Shown: in pieces, positions 44,082-52,674 of the stretch | Numbering within the stretch: position 1 is the stretch's first letter | Layout: every line of letters begins with the position of its first letter | Assembly (NCBI GenBank): GCA_963733845.1 | Contig: CAVTEM010000002.1 | Coordinates: forward strand, 124,001-188,000 | Source: DATFQE01 sp963733845 | GTDB lineage: Bacteria > Actinomycetota > Thermoleophilia > Gaiellales > Gaiellaceae | DNA length: 64,000 bases | Direction of reading: 5' to 3' | Notes under the pieces: model-generated | Database searches by the model: none | What the model saw: the letters and a program-made list of their open reading frames with translations, nothing else | What the model was told of the DNA's origin: nothing | Translations under genes and position numbers: made by a program

Positions 44082-45017
44082 TCAGTCGACCGTGAAGTAG
44101 TCGGGGCTCTGGTAGCGGCCGGTCTTCTCCTTGCGGATCTGCATCAGCACGTCGTTCAGCAGCGAGGAGGCGCCGAAGCGATGGAGGTCGGGCGTGAGCC
44201 AGTCCGGGCCAACCGTCTCGTGCACGACCACCAGGTGCTGCACGGCCTGCTTCGCGTTGCGGATTCCGCCTGCCGGCTTGAAGCCCACCTTGCGCCCGGT
44301 CTCCTCGTGCACGTCGCGGATCGCCTCGAGCATGCAGAGCGACACGGGCAAGGTCGCGGCCGGCGACACCTTGCCGGTCGACGTCTTGATGAAGTCGGCG
44401 CCGGCGGCCATCGCGAGCAGGCTGGCGCGGCGCACGTTGTCGTACGTGCCGAGCTCGCCGGTCTCGAGGATCACCTTCAAATGCGCCTCACCACTCGCCT
44501 CCTTCACGCGCACGATCTCGTCGTAGACCTTCGCGTACCGCCCGGAGAGGAAGGCGCCGCGGTCGATCACCATGTCGATCTCGTCGGCGCCGAGCTCTAC
44601 CGCCGAGCGCACGTCCGCCAGCTTCAGCTCCGTCGGGAACTGGCCAGAAGGGAACCCTGTCGCCACGGAGGCCACCTTGACGTCGCTGCCGGCGAGCCTG
44701 GCCTTCGCGTGCGGGACGAGGTTCGGATAGACGCAGACGGCCGCGACGGCGGGGATCGTCCGGTCGGCGTCCGGCCGCATCGCCTTCGAGCAGAGTGCCG
44801 AGACCTTCCCGGGCGTGTCCGCGCCCTCGAGCGTGGTCAGGTCCATCATCCGGACCGAGAGGTCGAGCGCCCACAGCTTCGCGTCCTTCTTGATCGAGCG
44901 CTTGGCGAGCGAGCTCGCGCGCTCCTCGAGTGCGACCGCATCGACCGATCCCACTCGCGGGATGCGCGGCTCCAGCGGGAGCTCGAACCCGGCCGGCAGA
45001 GCCGGTGCCTTGGCCAT
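44082..45017 (-). CDS. deoC: deoxyribose-phosphate aldolase
   Basis: 311 residues from ATG 45017. DLTTLEGADTPGKVSALCSK, IPAVAAVCVYPNLVPHAKAR, KVASVATGFPSGQFPTELKL and ELGADEIDMVIDRGAFLSG lead to the Schiff-base lysine in AMAAGADFIKTSTGKVSPAA and the second lysine in GRKVGFKPAGGIRNAKQAV. It splits 2-deoxyribose 5-phosphate into glyceraldehyde 3-phosphate and acetaldehyde. The aldehyde dehydrogenase 124 bases downstream could remove the acetaldehyde. That gap also contains a GC-rich CCCTCCCTCTAAGGGTGGGG stretch that might pair weakly. Confidence 0.93.
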   Translation of the reverse strand: MAKAPALPAGFELPLEPRIPRVGSVDAVALEERASSLAKRSIKKDAKLWALDLSVRMMDLTTLEGADTPGKVSALCSKAMRPDADRTIPAVAAVCVYPNLVPHAKARLAGSDVKVASVATGFPSGQFPTELKLADVRSAVELGADEIDMVIDRGAFLSGRYAKVYDEIVRVKEASGEAHLKVILETGELGTYDNVRRASLLAMAAGADFIKTSTGKVSPAATLPVSLCMLEAIRDVHEETGRKVGFKPAGGIRNAKQAVQHLVVVHETVGPDWLTPDLHRFGASSLLNDVLMQIRKEKTGRYQSPDYFTVD

Positions 45018-45082
45018 GGGGTGAGTGTAGCCCCGTCGCCCCGCCAGGCCGGTCAGCCGTCGAGGCGAGGTCGCGGAGATCG

Positions 45083-45942
45083 CTAGATCCCGAGCCGCTC
45101 GAGCAGGCGCTCGTCGCGCCGCCAGCGGGGTTTCACCTTCACCTGGAGCTCGAGGAAGATCTTGCGTCCCAGTAGCGCCTCGATCTCGGGCCGCGCTCGC
45201 GTGCCGATCTCGCGCACCATGCGCCCGCCCGCGCCGACCAGAATCTGCTTCTGCGAGTCCGTCTCGACGTAGAGCACGGCGCGGACGACCTTGTCGCCCA
45301 GCTCCTCGACCTCGACGGTTATCGCGTGCGGGACCTCGTCCTTCGTCAGCTGGAGCGCCTTCTCGCGCACGAGCTCGGCGACCTGATCCTCGGTGGTCAG
45401 GTCAGTGCGCTGCTCGGGTGGGAAGTACGCAGGGCCCTCCGGGAGGAGGTCGACGAGCTCGTCGCGGAGGCCCGCGACGCCGTCGCCGGTGCGGGCGCTC
45501 ACGGGATGGACCGCGTGGAAGTCACCGAGCTTCGCCGCGTTTTGCAGCTGCTGCGCGATGTGCCCGGGCTTGAGTCGGTCGATCTTGTTGAGCGCGATCA
45601 CGACCGGCACCCCAGGTCGAACACGCGCTTCGCGATGAAGCGGTCGCCTGCGCCGATGCGCTCGCGCGCGTCCAGCACCAGCAGCACCGCGTCCACATCG
45701 TCGAACGACGAGTCCACGGTGCGCTGCATGTGCTCGGTCAGCGGGTCGCGAGGCCGCTGGAAGCCGGGCAAGTCGGCGAGGACGAGCTGCGAGTCATCCC
45801 CGTGCGCGACGCCGAAGATGCGTCGCCGCGTCGTCTGCGGCTTGTCCGAGACGATCGCGACCTTGCCGCCACAGAGCGCATTCACCAGCGTGGACTTGCC
45901 CACGTTCGGGCGGCCGGCGACGGCGACGATCCCCGACTTCAC
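45083..45942 (-). CDS. era: GTPase Era, one frame break
   Basis: About 286 residues from GTG 45942, overlapping the cdd stop as GTGA. G1 VAVAGRPNVGKSTLVNALCG opens the protein; then SDKPQTTRRRIFGVAH (G2), LADLPGFQRPRDPL (G3) and VVIALNKIDRLKPGH (G4). A C-terminal KH domain shows VVRAVLYVETDSQKQILVGA and RKIFLELQVKVKPRWRRDER. One base seems missing near 45612 between VFDLG and VPVVIALNK. Era binds the 3' end of 16S rRNA during 30S assembly. It is the last gene of the phoH-ybeY-dgkA-cdd-era run. Confidence 0.94.
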
Positions 45943-46298
45943 AGCACGAACGAATCGGGCAGCAGGTCGACCGGGGTAACGGTCACCACTTCGCCGTTGC
46001 CACGCCGGTAGGTGACGCGGTCGAGCCGCCACTCCGCGAGCCACTGGCGGCAGCCGCCGCAGGGCGACGCCGTGATCGCGATCTCCTCCAGGTCGCCTGG
46101 CTTTAGGCCCGCGGTCGCCGCGGCGCCGATACAGCACTTCTCCGCGCAGATCCCCAGCGGGTAGGCCGCATTCTCGACGTTGACGCCCGTGAAGAGGCGG
46201 CCGTCGCGGGCCCGCGCGACCGCACCGACGAAGAACGAGGAGTACGGCGCGTAGGCGTTCTTCGCGGCCTCGTCCGCCGCGGACAGGAGCTCGCTCAC
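45939..46298 (-). CDS. cdd: cytidine deaminase
   Basis: 119 residues from GTG 46298, overlapping the dgkA stop. NAYAPYSSFFVGAVARARDG, FTGVNVENAAYPLGICAEKC and ITASPCGGCRQWLAEW carry the zinc-site pattern C-A-E and P-C-x-x-C. The proton-shuttle Glu is present in CAEK. Length is normal for homotetrameric Cdd. It converts cytidine and deoxycytidine to uridines for pyrimidine salvage. Confidence 0.94.
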   Translation of the reverse strand: MSELLSAADEAAKNAYAPYSSFFVGAVARARDGRLFTGVNVENAAYPLGICAEKCCIGAAATAGLKPGDLEEIAITASPCGGCRQWLAEWRLDRVTYRRGNGEVVTVTPVDLLPDSFVL

Positions 46299-47008
46299 GC
46301 GAGCACCTGGAAGACGACGAGCGCGACGAGCGCTCCGAGCAGCCCGCCGAACGCCACCTCCGTGACGGAGTGCACGCCCGCCTCGATCCTCGTCTGCGCG
46401 ACCAAGAGGGCCATGATGAACGTCAGCGAGCTGACGAGGAACCAGTGGCGGGAGTCGCCGAGGATCGCGGTCACCGCCATCCAGCCCCCGAAGGCGATCG
46501 CGGCGTGGCCCGAGGGCAGCCCGCCCCGCAGCGGCGTCCCGCGGCCCGTGTACGCCTTGAAGGAGATCACGACGATGATCGTCAACACGAGCGCGATCAG
46601 GGTCAGCTCGGCGGGCGCGTCGCGGATCCGGTCGATCAGGCGCGAGCTGCGGTTGGCGAACTGGTCGGAGAAGACGAGGTAGCCGACCGCGACGGCGTTC
46701 ACCGTCGCGATCAGCACGGCGCCGGCCGCGATGTCCTTGGCGAGCTTGGCGAGCGGGTCGAACGACGTCGTCGCGACGTCGATCGAGGCCTCGAGGGCGG
46801 TGTTGACCATCTCCGTGATCAGGACGAACGAGATCGCCAGGAGCAGCGCGATCAGCTCGAAGCGGTCGACACCCGTCGCGATCGCGGCGAGGAGCACCGC
46901 CGCAGCGGCGGCGAAGTGGATCCGCATGTTCCGCTGCGTGCGGAGCACGTGGATGATCCCCTCGAAGGCGTAGTTGAAGCTGTCGAAGATCGAGGGAGTA
47001 GTTCTCAT
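46295..47008 (-). CDS. diacylglycerol kinase-PAP2 phosphatase fusion
   Basis: 237 residues. ATG 47008 is used because it starts the DgkA-like domain cleanly and overlaps the ybeY stop. The N-terminal half (about 1-115) is an undecaprenol/diacylglycerol kinase: SFNYAFEGIIHVLRTQRNMR, FVLITEMVNTALEASIDVAT and HPLAKLAKDIAAGAV-type sequence (here FDPLAKLAKDIAAGAVLIA). The C-terminal half (about 150-237) is a PAP2 domain with GLPSGHAAIAFGGWMAVTAI and RIEAGVHSVTEVAFGGLLGA. Kinase and phosphatase for the same class of lipid in one chain suggests recycling of undecaprenol or a polyprenol carrier. Confidence 0.88.
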   Translation of the reverse strand: MRTTPSIFDSFNYAFEGIIHVLRTQRNMRIHFAAAAAVLLAAIATGVDRFELIALLLAISFVLITEMVNTALEASIDVATTSFDPLAKLAKDIAAGAVLIATVNAVAVGYLVFSDQFANRSSRLIDRIRDAPAELTLIALVLTIIVVISFKAYTGRGTPLRGGLPSGHAAIAFGGWMAVTAILGDSRHWFLVSSLTFIMALLVAQTRIEAGVHSVTEVAFGGLLGALVALVVFQVLA

Positions 47009-47382
47009 GGCAGGAGCGCGGCCTCCCTGGCCTCCATCTCCTCGCCGTGTTCGTAGCCGAGCAGGTGCAGGAGGCCGTGCACGAGCGGCGCGCGCCACGC
47101 TTCGCCCACGACCTGCGGGCAGAGGACGGTGTCGCCGAGCTGGCGCGGGATGCCCTCGGGCAACGGCTCGCGTCCGTCGATCGGGAACGAGAGCACGTCG
47201 GTCGCCTCGTCCACGCCGAGGTGCTCGCGCTTCAGGTTCCGCATCTCGTCCGGATCGACGAAGGCAAGCCCGAGCTCGCCCGCGTCGACGCCCTCGGCGG
47301 ACAGGACCGACCTGGCCAGCGCCACCGCCGCGTCGCTCTCGACGTCCATCCCGCTCCGGTTCTCGACCTCGATCGCGACCAT
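47005..47382 (-). CDS. ybeY: endoribonuclease YbeY
   Basis: 125 residues from ATG 47382, 4 bases after the phoH stop. LGLAFVDPDEMRNLKREHLG, DEATDVLSFPIDGREPLPEG and GDTVLCPQV lead to the zinc motif APLVHGLLHLLGYEHGEEME (H-G-x-x-H-L-x-G-Y-x-H). The N-terminus is short compared with the usual 150 residues, but the catalytic part is complete. YbeY matures the 3' end of 16S rRNA and takes part in ribosome quality control. Position between phoH and era is typical. Confidence 0.93.
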   Translation of the reverse strand: MVAIEVENRSGMDVESDAAVALARSVLSAEGVDAGELGLAFVDPDEMRNLKREHLGVDEATDVLSFPIDGREPLPEGIPRQLGDTVLCPQVVGEAWRAPLVHGLLHLLGYEHGEEMEAREAALLP

Positions 47383-47386
47383 GCCG

Positions 47387-48346
47387 CTACTTCCGGCGTT
47401 GCGTCCCCGTCTCCTCCGCATGGTGCTTGTACGCCTCGACGATCCGCTGCACGAGCTTGTGGCGCACGACGTCCTTGTGCGTGAACGAGATGAACGCGAT
47501 TCCGTCGATCGTGGCGAGGACGTCCTGCACCTGGATCAGCCCGGAGGCCTGGTCGCGCGGGAGGTCGACCTGGGTGACGTCGCCGGTGACGACGACCTTG
47601 GAGCCGAAGCCGAGGCGCGTCAGGAACATCTGCATCTGCTCCGGGCTCGTGTTCTGCGCCTCGTCCAGGATGATGAACGAGTCGTTCAGCGTCCGGCCGC
47701 GCATGAACGCGAGCGGCGCGACCTCGATCGTGCCGCGATCCATGTAGGCGTTCAGCCGGTCCGGGTCGAGCATGTCGAACAGGGCATCGAACAGCGGGCG
47801 CATGTAGGGATCGACCTTCGCGAGGACATCCCCCGGCAGGAACCCGAGCCGCTCCCCGGCCTCGACCGCGGGCCGCGTGAGGATGATGCGGCCGACCTGG
47901 CGCTCGGAGAGCGCGGCCACCGCAAGCGCGATCGCGAGGTAGGTCTTGCCGGTGCCGGCCGGCCCGATGCCGAAGGTGACGGTGGAGCTCCGCATCGCCT
48001 CGACGTAGCGCTTCTGCGTCACCGTCTTCGGCGTGATGTTCTTGCCGCGGTGCCGCCAGACGACGTCTTCGAAGACCTCGCGGACGTCCTCGCCCTCGTC
48101 GAGCACGCCGAGCACCGCGTCCACTGTGCCGGGCCCGATCTCGTTGCCGCCCTCGAGCAGGTCGACGAGCTCGCCGACCACGGTGCGCGCCTCGGTCACG
48201 CGCTCGTCGTCGCCCTCGATCGTCAGCTGGTTGCCCCGCAGCCGGATCGAGCAGCGCAGACGATCGCGTAGCGTGTCGAGCACGCCGTCGCCGACGCCCG
48301 CCAGCTCGGCGGCGACGTCGTTGGAGACCGAGAGGGTTTCCTGCAC
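47387..48346 (-). CDS. phoH: PhoH-like ATPase
   Basis: 319 residues from GTG 48346. An N-terminal KH-like part (LRCSIRLRGNQLTIEGDDER) precedes the ATPase: TVTQKRYVEAMRSSTVTFGI, Walker A GPAGTGKTYLAIALAVAAL (about 127-145), RIILTRPAVEAGERLGFLPG and Walker B NDSFIILDEAQNTSPEQMQM. The end has SKVVVTGDVTQVDLPRDQAS. PhoH proteins are predicted RNA-remodelling ATPases linked to YbeY. A TACACT -10 lies 7 bases before the GTG, and the divergent decarboxylase starts 27 bases away. Confidence 0.94.
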   Translation of the reverse strand: MQETLSVSNDVAAELAGVGDGVLDTLRDRLRCSIRLRGNQLTIEGDDERVTEARTVVGELVDLLEGGNEIGPGTVDAVLGVLDEGEDVREVFEDVVWRHRGKNITPKTVTQKRYVEAMRSSTVTFGIGPAGTGKTYLAIALAVAALSERQVGRIILTRPAVEAGERLGFLPGDVLAKVDPYMRPLFDALFDMLDPDRLNAYMDRGTIEVAPLAFMRGRTLNDSFIILDEAQNTSPEQMQMFLTRLGFGSKVVVTGDVTQVDLPRDQASGLIQVQDVLATIDGIAFISFTHKDVVRHKLVQRIVEAYKHHAEETGTQRRK

Positions 48347-48353
48347 CCGGCTC

Positions 48354-48359
48354 AGTGTA
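48354..48359 (-). promoter_or_regulatory. -10 element of phoH (leaderless type)
   Basis: TACACT on the minus strand, 7 bases before GTG 48346. Its complement AGTGTAGG may serve the divergent decarboxylase gene. Confidence 0.5.
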
Positions 48360-48373
48360 GGACGGTGGCCCAA

Positions 48374-49789
48374 ATGGATGACCAGGAGCGCCTTCGGGAC
48401 GAAGCAGAGCACGTGCTCGCGTACGTGGCGGACGAGGCCCGGCGGTACGTGGCCGAAGCTGGACGACTCACCCGTGCTCATGCCGGGCGCGTACGAGGCA
48501 GCGGAGCGGTTCGGAGGCCCGCTGCCCGAGGAAAGCGACGGTGCGCTGGCCGCGCTGACCGAGCTCGTCGAGGGCGGCCTGGACGGGGCCACGCGCTCGC
48601 CGGGGCCGCGCTTCTTCCATTTCGTCACCGGCGGCGTCACGCCCGCCGCCCACGGCGCGGACTGGCTGGCGACGACACTCGACCAGAACGCGTTCACGCC
48701 GGTCAGCTCGCCGCTCGGGACTCGGCTCGAGCGCGTGGCGATCGGCTGGCTGCTCGATCTCTTCGACCTGCCGCCCTCCTGGGGCGGGGTGCTCACGACG
48801 GGCGCGACGACGGCGAACTTCGTGGGGCTCGCGGCCGCCCGGCGCTGGTGGGCGGCGAAGCACGGCGTGGAGGTGGACGAACGCGGGTTCGCCGGTCTGC
48901 CGCCGGTGCCGGTCTTCTCGAGCGGCTACGTGCACCCGAGCGCGACGAAGGCATTGGCGATGCTCGGCATCGGACGCGACACCGTGGAGGTGTTCGCCCG
49001 GGATGCCGCAGGTCGGCTCGACGTCGGCGCGCTGGACAGCGCGCTGGCCGGGCTCGACGGGGCCCCCGCGATCGTGATCGCGAACGCGGGCGATGTGAAC
49101 ACGGGCGACTTCGACCCGATCGAGGCGATGGCCGACCTGGCCGAGCGCTACGGCGCGTGGCTGCACGTCGACGGCGCCTTCGGGCTCTTCGCGCGCGTCA
49201 CCCCCCGAGCTGCCGGCCTCGCCGCCGGCGTCGAGCGCGCCCACTCGGTGATCGCGGACGGGCACAAGTGGCTGAACGTGCCGTACGACTGCGGGTTCGC
49301 CTTCGTCCGCGACCCGGCACCGCTGCGCTCGACCTTCGCTCTGACGGCTCCGTACCTGCCGGGCGACGAGGTGCCGACGCCCGAGTCGTCGCGGCGGGCG
49401 CGCTCGCTCGCAGTCTGGGCCACGTTGCGCGCGTACGGCCGCGCGGGGTACAGGGCGATGGTCGAGCGGCATCTCGACCTGGCCCAGCGGCTCGCCCAGC
49501 GGATCGACGAGCAGCCAGACCTCGAACGCCTCGCCGAGGCCCAGCTCAACATCGTCTGCTTCAGGTTCCGCCCGTCCGGCCTCTCGGATGCCGAGCTCGA
49601 CGACCTGAACGCCCGCGTGGGCGAGGCGCTGCTTGCGGACGGCCGCGTCTACGTCGGAACGACGCGCTACGAGGGCCGCATCGCCTTCAGGCCCGCGATT
49701 TCGAACTGGCGGACACGCGGGCCGGACGTCGACCTGATCGCCGACGTCGTCCAGGAGCTGGGCCGCCGCCTTCTGGCGACGAGGAGTAA
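48374..49789 (+). CDS. pyridoxal-phosphate-dependent group II decarboxylase-like protein, frame-broken
   Basis: About 470 codons from ATG 48374 (MDDQERLRDEAEHVLAYVAD). A one-base break near 48458 moves the reading to DDSPVLMPGAYEAAERFGGP. FFHFVTGGVTPAAHGADWLA, GVLTTGATTANFVGLAAARR (PLP phosphate), AWLHVDGAFGLFARVTPRAA (Asp for the PLP nitrogen) and SVIADGHKWLNVPYDCGFAF (Schiff-base Lys) follow. The 3' end is uncertain: this frame stays open past 49789 into poor sequence, while the adjacent frame stops at 49789, so another indel near 49775 is likely. Substrate is an amino acid, perhaps aromatic or glutamate-like. Confidence 0.82.
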   Translation: MDDQERLRDEAEHVLAYVADEARRYVAEAGRLTRAHAGRVRGSGAVRRPAARGKRRCAGRADRARRGRPGRGHALAGAALLPFRHRRRHARRPRRGLAGDDTRPERVHAGQLAARDSARARGDRLAARSLRPAALLGRGAHDGRDDGELRGARGRPALVGGEARRGGGRTRVRRSAAGAGLLERLRAPERDEGIGDARHRTRHRGGVRPGCRRSARRRRAGQRAGRARRGPRDRDRERGRCEHGRLRPDRGDGRPGRALRRVAARRRRLRALRARHPPSCRPRRRRRARPLGDRGRAQVAERAVRLRVRLRPRPGTAALDLRSDGSVPAGRRGADARVVAAGALARSLGHVARVRPRGVQGDGRAASRPGPAARPADRRAARPRTPRRGPAQHRLLQVPPVRPLGCRARRPERPRGRGAACGRPRLRRNDALRGPHRLQARDFELADTRAGRRPDRRRRPGAGPPPSGDEE

Positions 49790-49790
49790 C

Positions 49791-49807
49791 AGGCACACAT
49801 CCGGCAC
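49791..49807 (-). promoter_or_regulatory. paired GTGCCG/GTGCCT half-sites 11 bases apart
   Basis: On the minus strand TTCGTGCCGGATGTGTGCC matches TTCGTGCCGAATGTGTGCC at 63735-63753 in all but one base. It lies just past the decarboxylase gene. In the 152-base gap to yqeY I see nothing else supportable. Confidence 0.4.
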
Positions 49808-49941
49808 GAATACGCGCGCATTCGGCGCGGAGCTCCCGACTACGATCGAATCGGGGAGGAGGCCGTGGGCACCTGGGTCGCGCCACGAACGGCCATGTCA
49901 CGACGAGCCCCGTCCGTTCTGGGCTCGGCCGCTGGGGAAGG

Positions 49942-50385
49942 TCAGGCCAGCTTCTCGCGCACCAGCTGGCTCACCGCCGAGCCGTCGGCGCGGCCGGCGA
50001 TCTGCGGCATCACGTCCGCCATCACCCGGCCGAGATCGCGGAGGCTGGTCGCGCCCGTCTCGGCGATCGCGTCGTCGACGATCTCCTCCAGCTCGTCTTC
50101 GGTCAGCGGCTCCGGCATGAACTCCTCCAGCACGTCGAGCTCCGCCTCCTCGGCCGCCGCCTTGTCGTCCCGGCCGCCGGCCCGGAACGCGTCGGCCGCC
50201 TCCACGCGCTTCTTCCGCTCCCGCTGGAGCACCTGCAGCTCCTCCTCGTCGTGCAACGGCCGCTGTAGCTCCTTCTCGGCCGATTGCAGGCTCGCGATGA
50301 TCAGCCGCAGCGCATCGCGCCGGGGTGCGTCGCCGTCCTTCATCGCCGCCTCGAGCTCGCCCTTCAGCTCCCCGATCAGACTCAC
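49942..50385 (-). CDS. GatB/YqeY domain-containing protein
   Basis: 147 residues from GTG 50385, overlapping the HIT gene stop as GTGA. LIGELKGELEAAMKDGDAPR, RDALRLIIASLQSAEKELQR, LQRERKKRVEAADAFRAGGR, ELDVLEEFMPEPLTEDELEE and LGRVMADVMPQIAGRADGSA are the family blocks, all helical. YqeY proteins resemble the tail domain of GatB and may contact tRNA, but have no proven enzymatic role. This is the last gene of a long minus-strand run that begins at lepA or murJ. Confidence 0.9.
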   Translation of the reverse strand: MSLIGELKGELEAAMKDGDAPRRDALRLIIASLQSAEKELQRPLHDEEELQVLQRERKKRVEAADAFRAGGRDDKAAAEEAELDVLEEFMPEPLTEDELEEIVDDAIAETGATSLRDLGRVMADVMPQIAGRADGSAVSQLVREKLA

Positions 50386-50711
50386 TCGGGTATCCCTTCG
50401 ATCCGACCGCCGAGCACGTGCCAGTGCAGGTGGAAGATCGTCTGGCCGGCGCCCGCCCCCACGTTGACCAGCACGCGGTAGTCCGTCAGCCCGGCCTCGC
50501 GCGCGGTGTCGGCGACGAACTCGAGCATGCGCTTGGACTCGTCGGCTTCGAACTCCCCGACGCCCTCGAACGTGTCGACGTGCCGCTCAGGGAGCACGAG
50601 CAGGTGCGTCTCGGCCTTCGGGTTGATGTCGCGGATCGCGACGAACCCCTCGCCCTTCTTGACGTGGTCGCCCTCGCGCACGAGCCGGCAGAACAGGCAG
50701 TCAGACGACAC
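50382..50711 (-). CDS. HIT family protein (HINT-like nucleotide hydrolase)
   Basis: 109 residues from ATG 50711, overlapping the mtaB 3' end by 11 bases. CLFCRLVREGD (zinc-type Cys pair of HINT proteins), FVAIRDINPKAETHLLVLPE and the histidine triad GQTIFHLHWHVLGGRI (H-x-H-x-H) are present. Family members hydrolyse adenosine phosphoramidates and AMP-lysine. Normal length; an active enzyme is expected. Confidence 0.93.
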   Translation of the reverse strand: MSSDCLFCRLVREGDHVKKGEGFVAIRDINPKAETHLLVLPERHVDTFEGVGEFEADESKRMLEFVADTAREAGLTDYRVLVNVGAGAGQTIFHLHWHVLGGRIEGIPE

Positions 50712-51897
50712 CGACGATGCCCTCCTCGGTGACCCTGCGGGCGCTCGCGCGGACGACCTCGCCTATCGGCGAGTCCGGCGGGAGCAGCCAGGGCGAGTAG
50801 TCGTCGCCGTACCCGCGCCCGGGACGGTCGACGAGCACCGCGTCGACCGAGCCCACCTTGCCGCGCCAGCGGCGCATGCACGCCTCGTGCGAGACAGCGC
50901 GCAGACGGGCCCCGCGCTCCTTCTTGACCTCACGAGGAACCGTGTCCTCGGCGGCCGTCTTCGTGCCCGGGCGCGGTGAGTACGGGAAGACGTGGATCTT
51001 CGTGATCCCGGCGCGGGCAACGACGTCCAGCGTGCGCTCGAAGGCGTCATCGTCCTCGCCCGGGAAACCGACGATCACGTCTGTTGTCAGGTTGAAGTCG
51101 CCGAGAGGCTCGAGCCGGCGGAGATACGTGGCGGTGGTGTAGCGCCGACCCATCGCGCGCAGGACGCCGTCGTCGCCGGACTGGAGCGGCACATGCAGGT
51201 GGGCGGAGACGGCGGGCGACTCACGCAGCGCCGAGACGAGCGCGTCGTCCACGTGGTTGACCTCGATCGAGGACAGGCGCAATCGCGCCAGGCCGGGGGT
51301 CTCACCGGCCTCGTGGACCAGGTCTGCGAGGCGGTAGCCGGCGTCGCGATCGCGGTAGCAGCCGAGGTTGATCCCCGTGAGCACGACCTCGAGGTGGCCC
51401 TGCTCGACCCGCTTGCGGATCTCCCTCAGCACCGCGGGCGCGGAGCGGCTACGGGACCGGCCGCGCACGAGCGGGACGACGCAGAAGCGGCACGAGAAGC
51501 TGCAGCCGTCCTGCACCTTGACGAAGGCGCGGACACGGTCGAGGCGCGTACCCGCCTGGACGCAGGCGATCGCACCGACGTCTCCCGCCACGAACGCGGC
51601 CGTGTCCTCGCTCGTGCGAGCGACCACGCGCACGTTCGGCGCCGCCCCCGCGAAGGCGTTCGAGAGGTTGGCGCCGCAGCCGGTGACGTAGACGCGCCCG
51701 TGCGTGCGCGCGGCGCGGGAGACCGCCTGGCGCGACTTGCTGACCGCCTCGTGCGTCACGCAGCACGTGTTGACGACGGCAACGTCGGCGTCGTGCCCGG
51801 TCTCCGTGTGGCCGTCGGCCAGCAGCCGCTCCCGGACCTGTTGCGCGTCCGTCTGGGAGACCTTGCAGCCGAGGAACCGGACCGTGAACGTCGCCAC
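50701..51897 (-). CDS. mtaB: tRNA t6A37 methylthiotransferase MtaB
   Basis: 398 residues. The N-terminal UPF0004 domain has FTVRFLGCKVSQTDAQQVRE and AVVNTCCVTHEAVSKSR with the cluster cysteines. The radical-SAM cluster C-x3-C-x2-C is in KVQDGCSFSCRFCVVPLVRG (about 145-160). GINLGCYRDRDAGYRLADLV, HLHVPLQSGDDGVLRAMGRR and VIVGFPGEDDDAFERTL follow. A C-terminal TRAM-like part ends the protein. It adds a methylthio group to t6A at position 37 of ANN-decoding tRNAs. Its place after prmA and dnaJ is common in Gram-positive genomes. Confidence 0.93.
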   Translation of the reverse strand: MATFTVRFLGCKVSQTDAQQVRERLLADGHTETGHDADVAVVNTCCVTHEAVSKSRQAVSRAARTHGRVYVTGCGANLSNAFAGAAPNVRVVARTSEDTAAFVAGDVGAIACVQAGTRLDRVRAFVKVQDGCSFSCRFCVVPLVRGRSRSRSAPAVLREIRKRVEQGHLEVVLTGINLGCYRDRDAGYRLADLVHEAGETPGLARLRLSSIEVNHVDDALVSALRESPAVSAHLHVPLQSGDDGVLRAMGRRYTTATYLRRLEPLGDFNLTTDVIVGFPGEDDDAFERTLDVVARAGITKIHVFPYSPRPGTKTAAEDTVPREVKKERGARLRAVSHEACMRRWRGKVGSVDAVLVDRPGRGYGDDYSPWLLPPDSPIGEVVRASARRVTEEGIVGVV

Positions 51898-51909
51898 GAG
51901 GGCGCAATG

Positions 51910-52674
51910 CTACTGCCGTCGGTACAGATCGGCCGCCCATGCGTCGAGCGTTCGGCGCGCGACGTGACGCAGGCCGCCGATCAGCGGGCGGTCCCTCTCG
52001 AGGTATCCCGAGGTCACGACCGTCTGCGCACGCAGGCGGGGCACGATCGCCTCGACCGCGTCGAGCGCGATGTTGGCGACGGCCACGTCGGTCGGCGCCA
52101 GCGTGTCCGTACGGGCATCGGCTGCTCGCACCCGCAGGTCGACGCCGTTGAACTCGGCGTTGACGCGCGTCGCCTCGACCGCCTGAAGATCGACATCGAT
52201 CGCCTCCACCGGGGCGAAGCCGAGCGAGGCCGCGGCGATGGCGACGACGCCCGAGCCGCAGCCCACGTCGAGGAGCGAGCCGCGCTCGACCTCGAGGAGC
52301 AATTCGAGCGCGAGGCGCGTGGTCGGGTGCGCGCCGGTGCCGAAAGCGCGGCCGGGGTCGATCACGACCGCCACCGCGTCGGCCGGCGGCTCCTTCCAGG
52401 GCGGGCCGACCCAGAGCGGCCCGATGCGCACCGGCTGGTGGAACGAACGCCAGCGCTCGGGCCAGTCGTCCGCGACCGGCTCGCTCGCGACCTCGCCGAA
52501 CGCCCTGCGCAGGAGCTCCTCTCCGTCCGGGCCGACGTACACCGCGAGCTCCAGGGAATCCGCCTGCTCGACCTCCTCGAACCCGTCGGGAAACAGCTCG
52601 AGCATGCGCGCCCGGGCGTCCTCGGCGGCCGCCGTCGCGACGGACACCGAGACCCTGCGCAGCCCGTCGTTCAG
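51910..52674 (-). CDS. prmA: ribosomal protein L11 methyltransferase
   Basis: About 254 residues. The start is uncertain: CTG 52674 overlaps the dnaJ stop as CTGA, CTG 52662 begins LRRVSVSVATAAAEDARARM, and GTG 52647 would cut the first beta strand. The body reads ARMLELFPDGFEEVEQADSL, VAVVIDPGRAFGTGAHPTTR (PrmA signature), then the AdoMet motif SLLDVGCGSGVVAIAAASLG, EAIDVDLQAVEATRVNAEFN and DVAVANIALDAVEAIVPRLR. The motif normally read N-I-L is N-I-A here. It trimethylates ribosomal protein L11. dnaJ lies immediately upstream. Confidence 0.9.
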   Translation of the reverse strand: MNDGLRRVSVSVATAAAEDARARMLELFPDGFEEVEQADSLELAVYVGPDGEELLRRAFGEVASEPVADDWPERWRSFHQPVRIGPLWVGPPWKEPPADAVAVVIDPGRAFGTGAHPTTRLALELLLEVERGSLLDVGCGSGVVAIAAASLGFAPVEAIDVDLQAVEATRVNAEFNGVDLRVRAADARTDTLAPTDVAVANIALDAVEAIVPRLRAQTVVTSGYLERDRPLIGGLRHVARRTLDAWAADLYRRQ

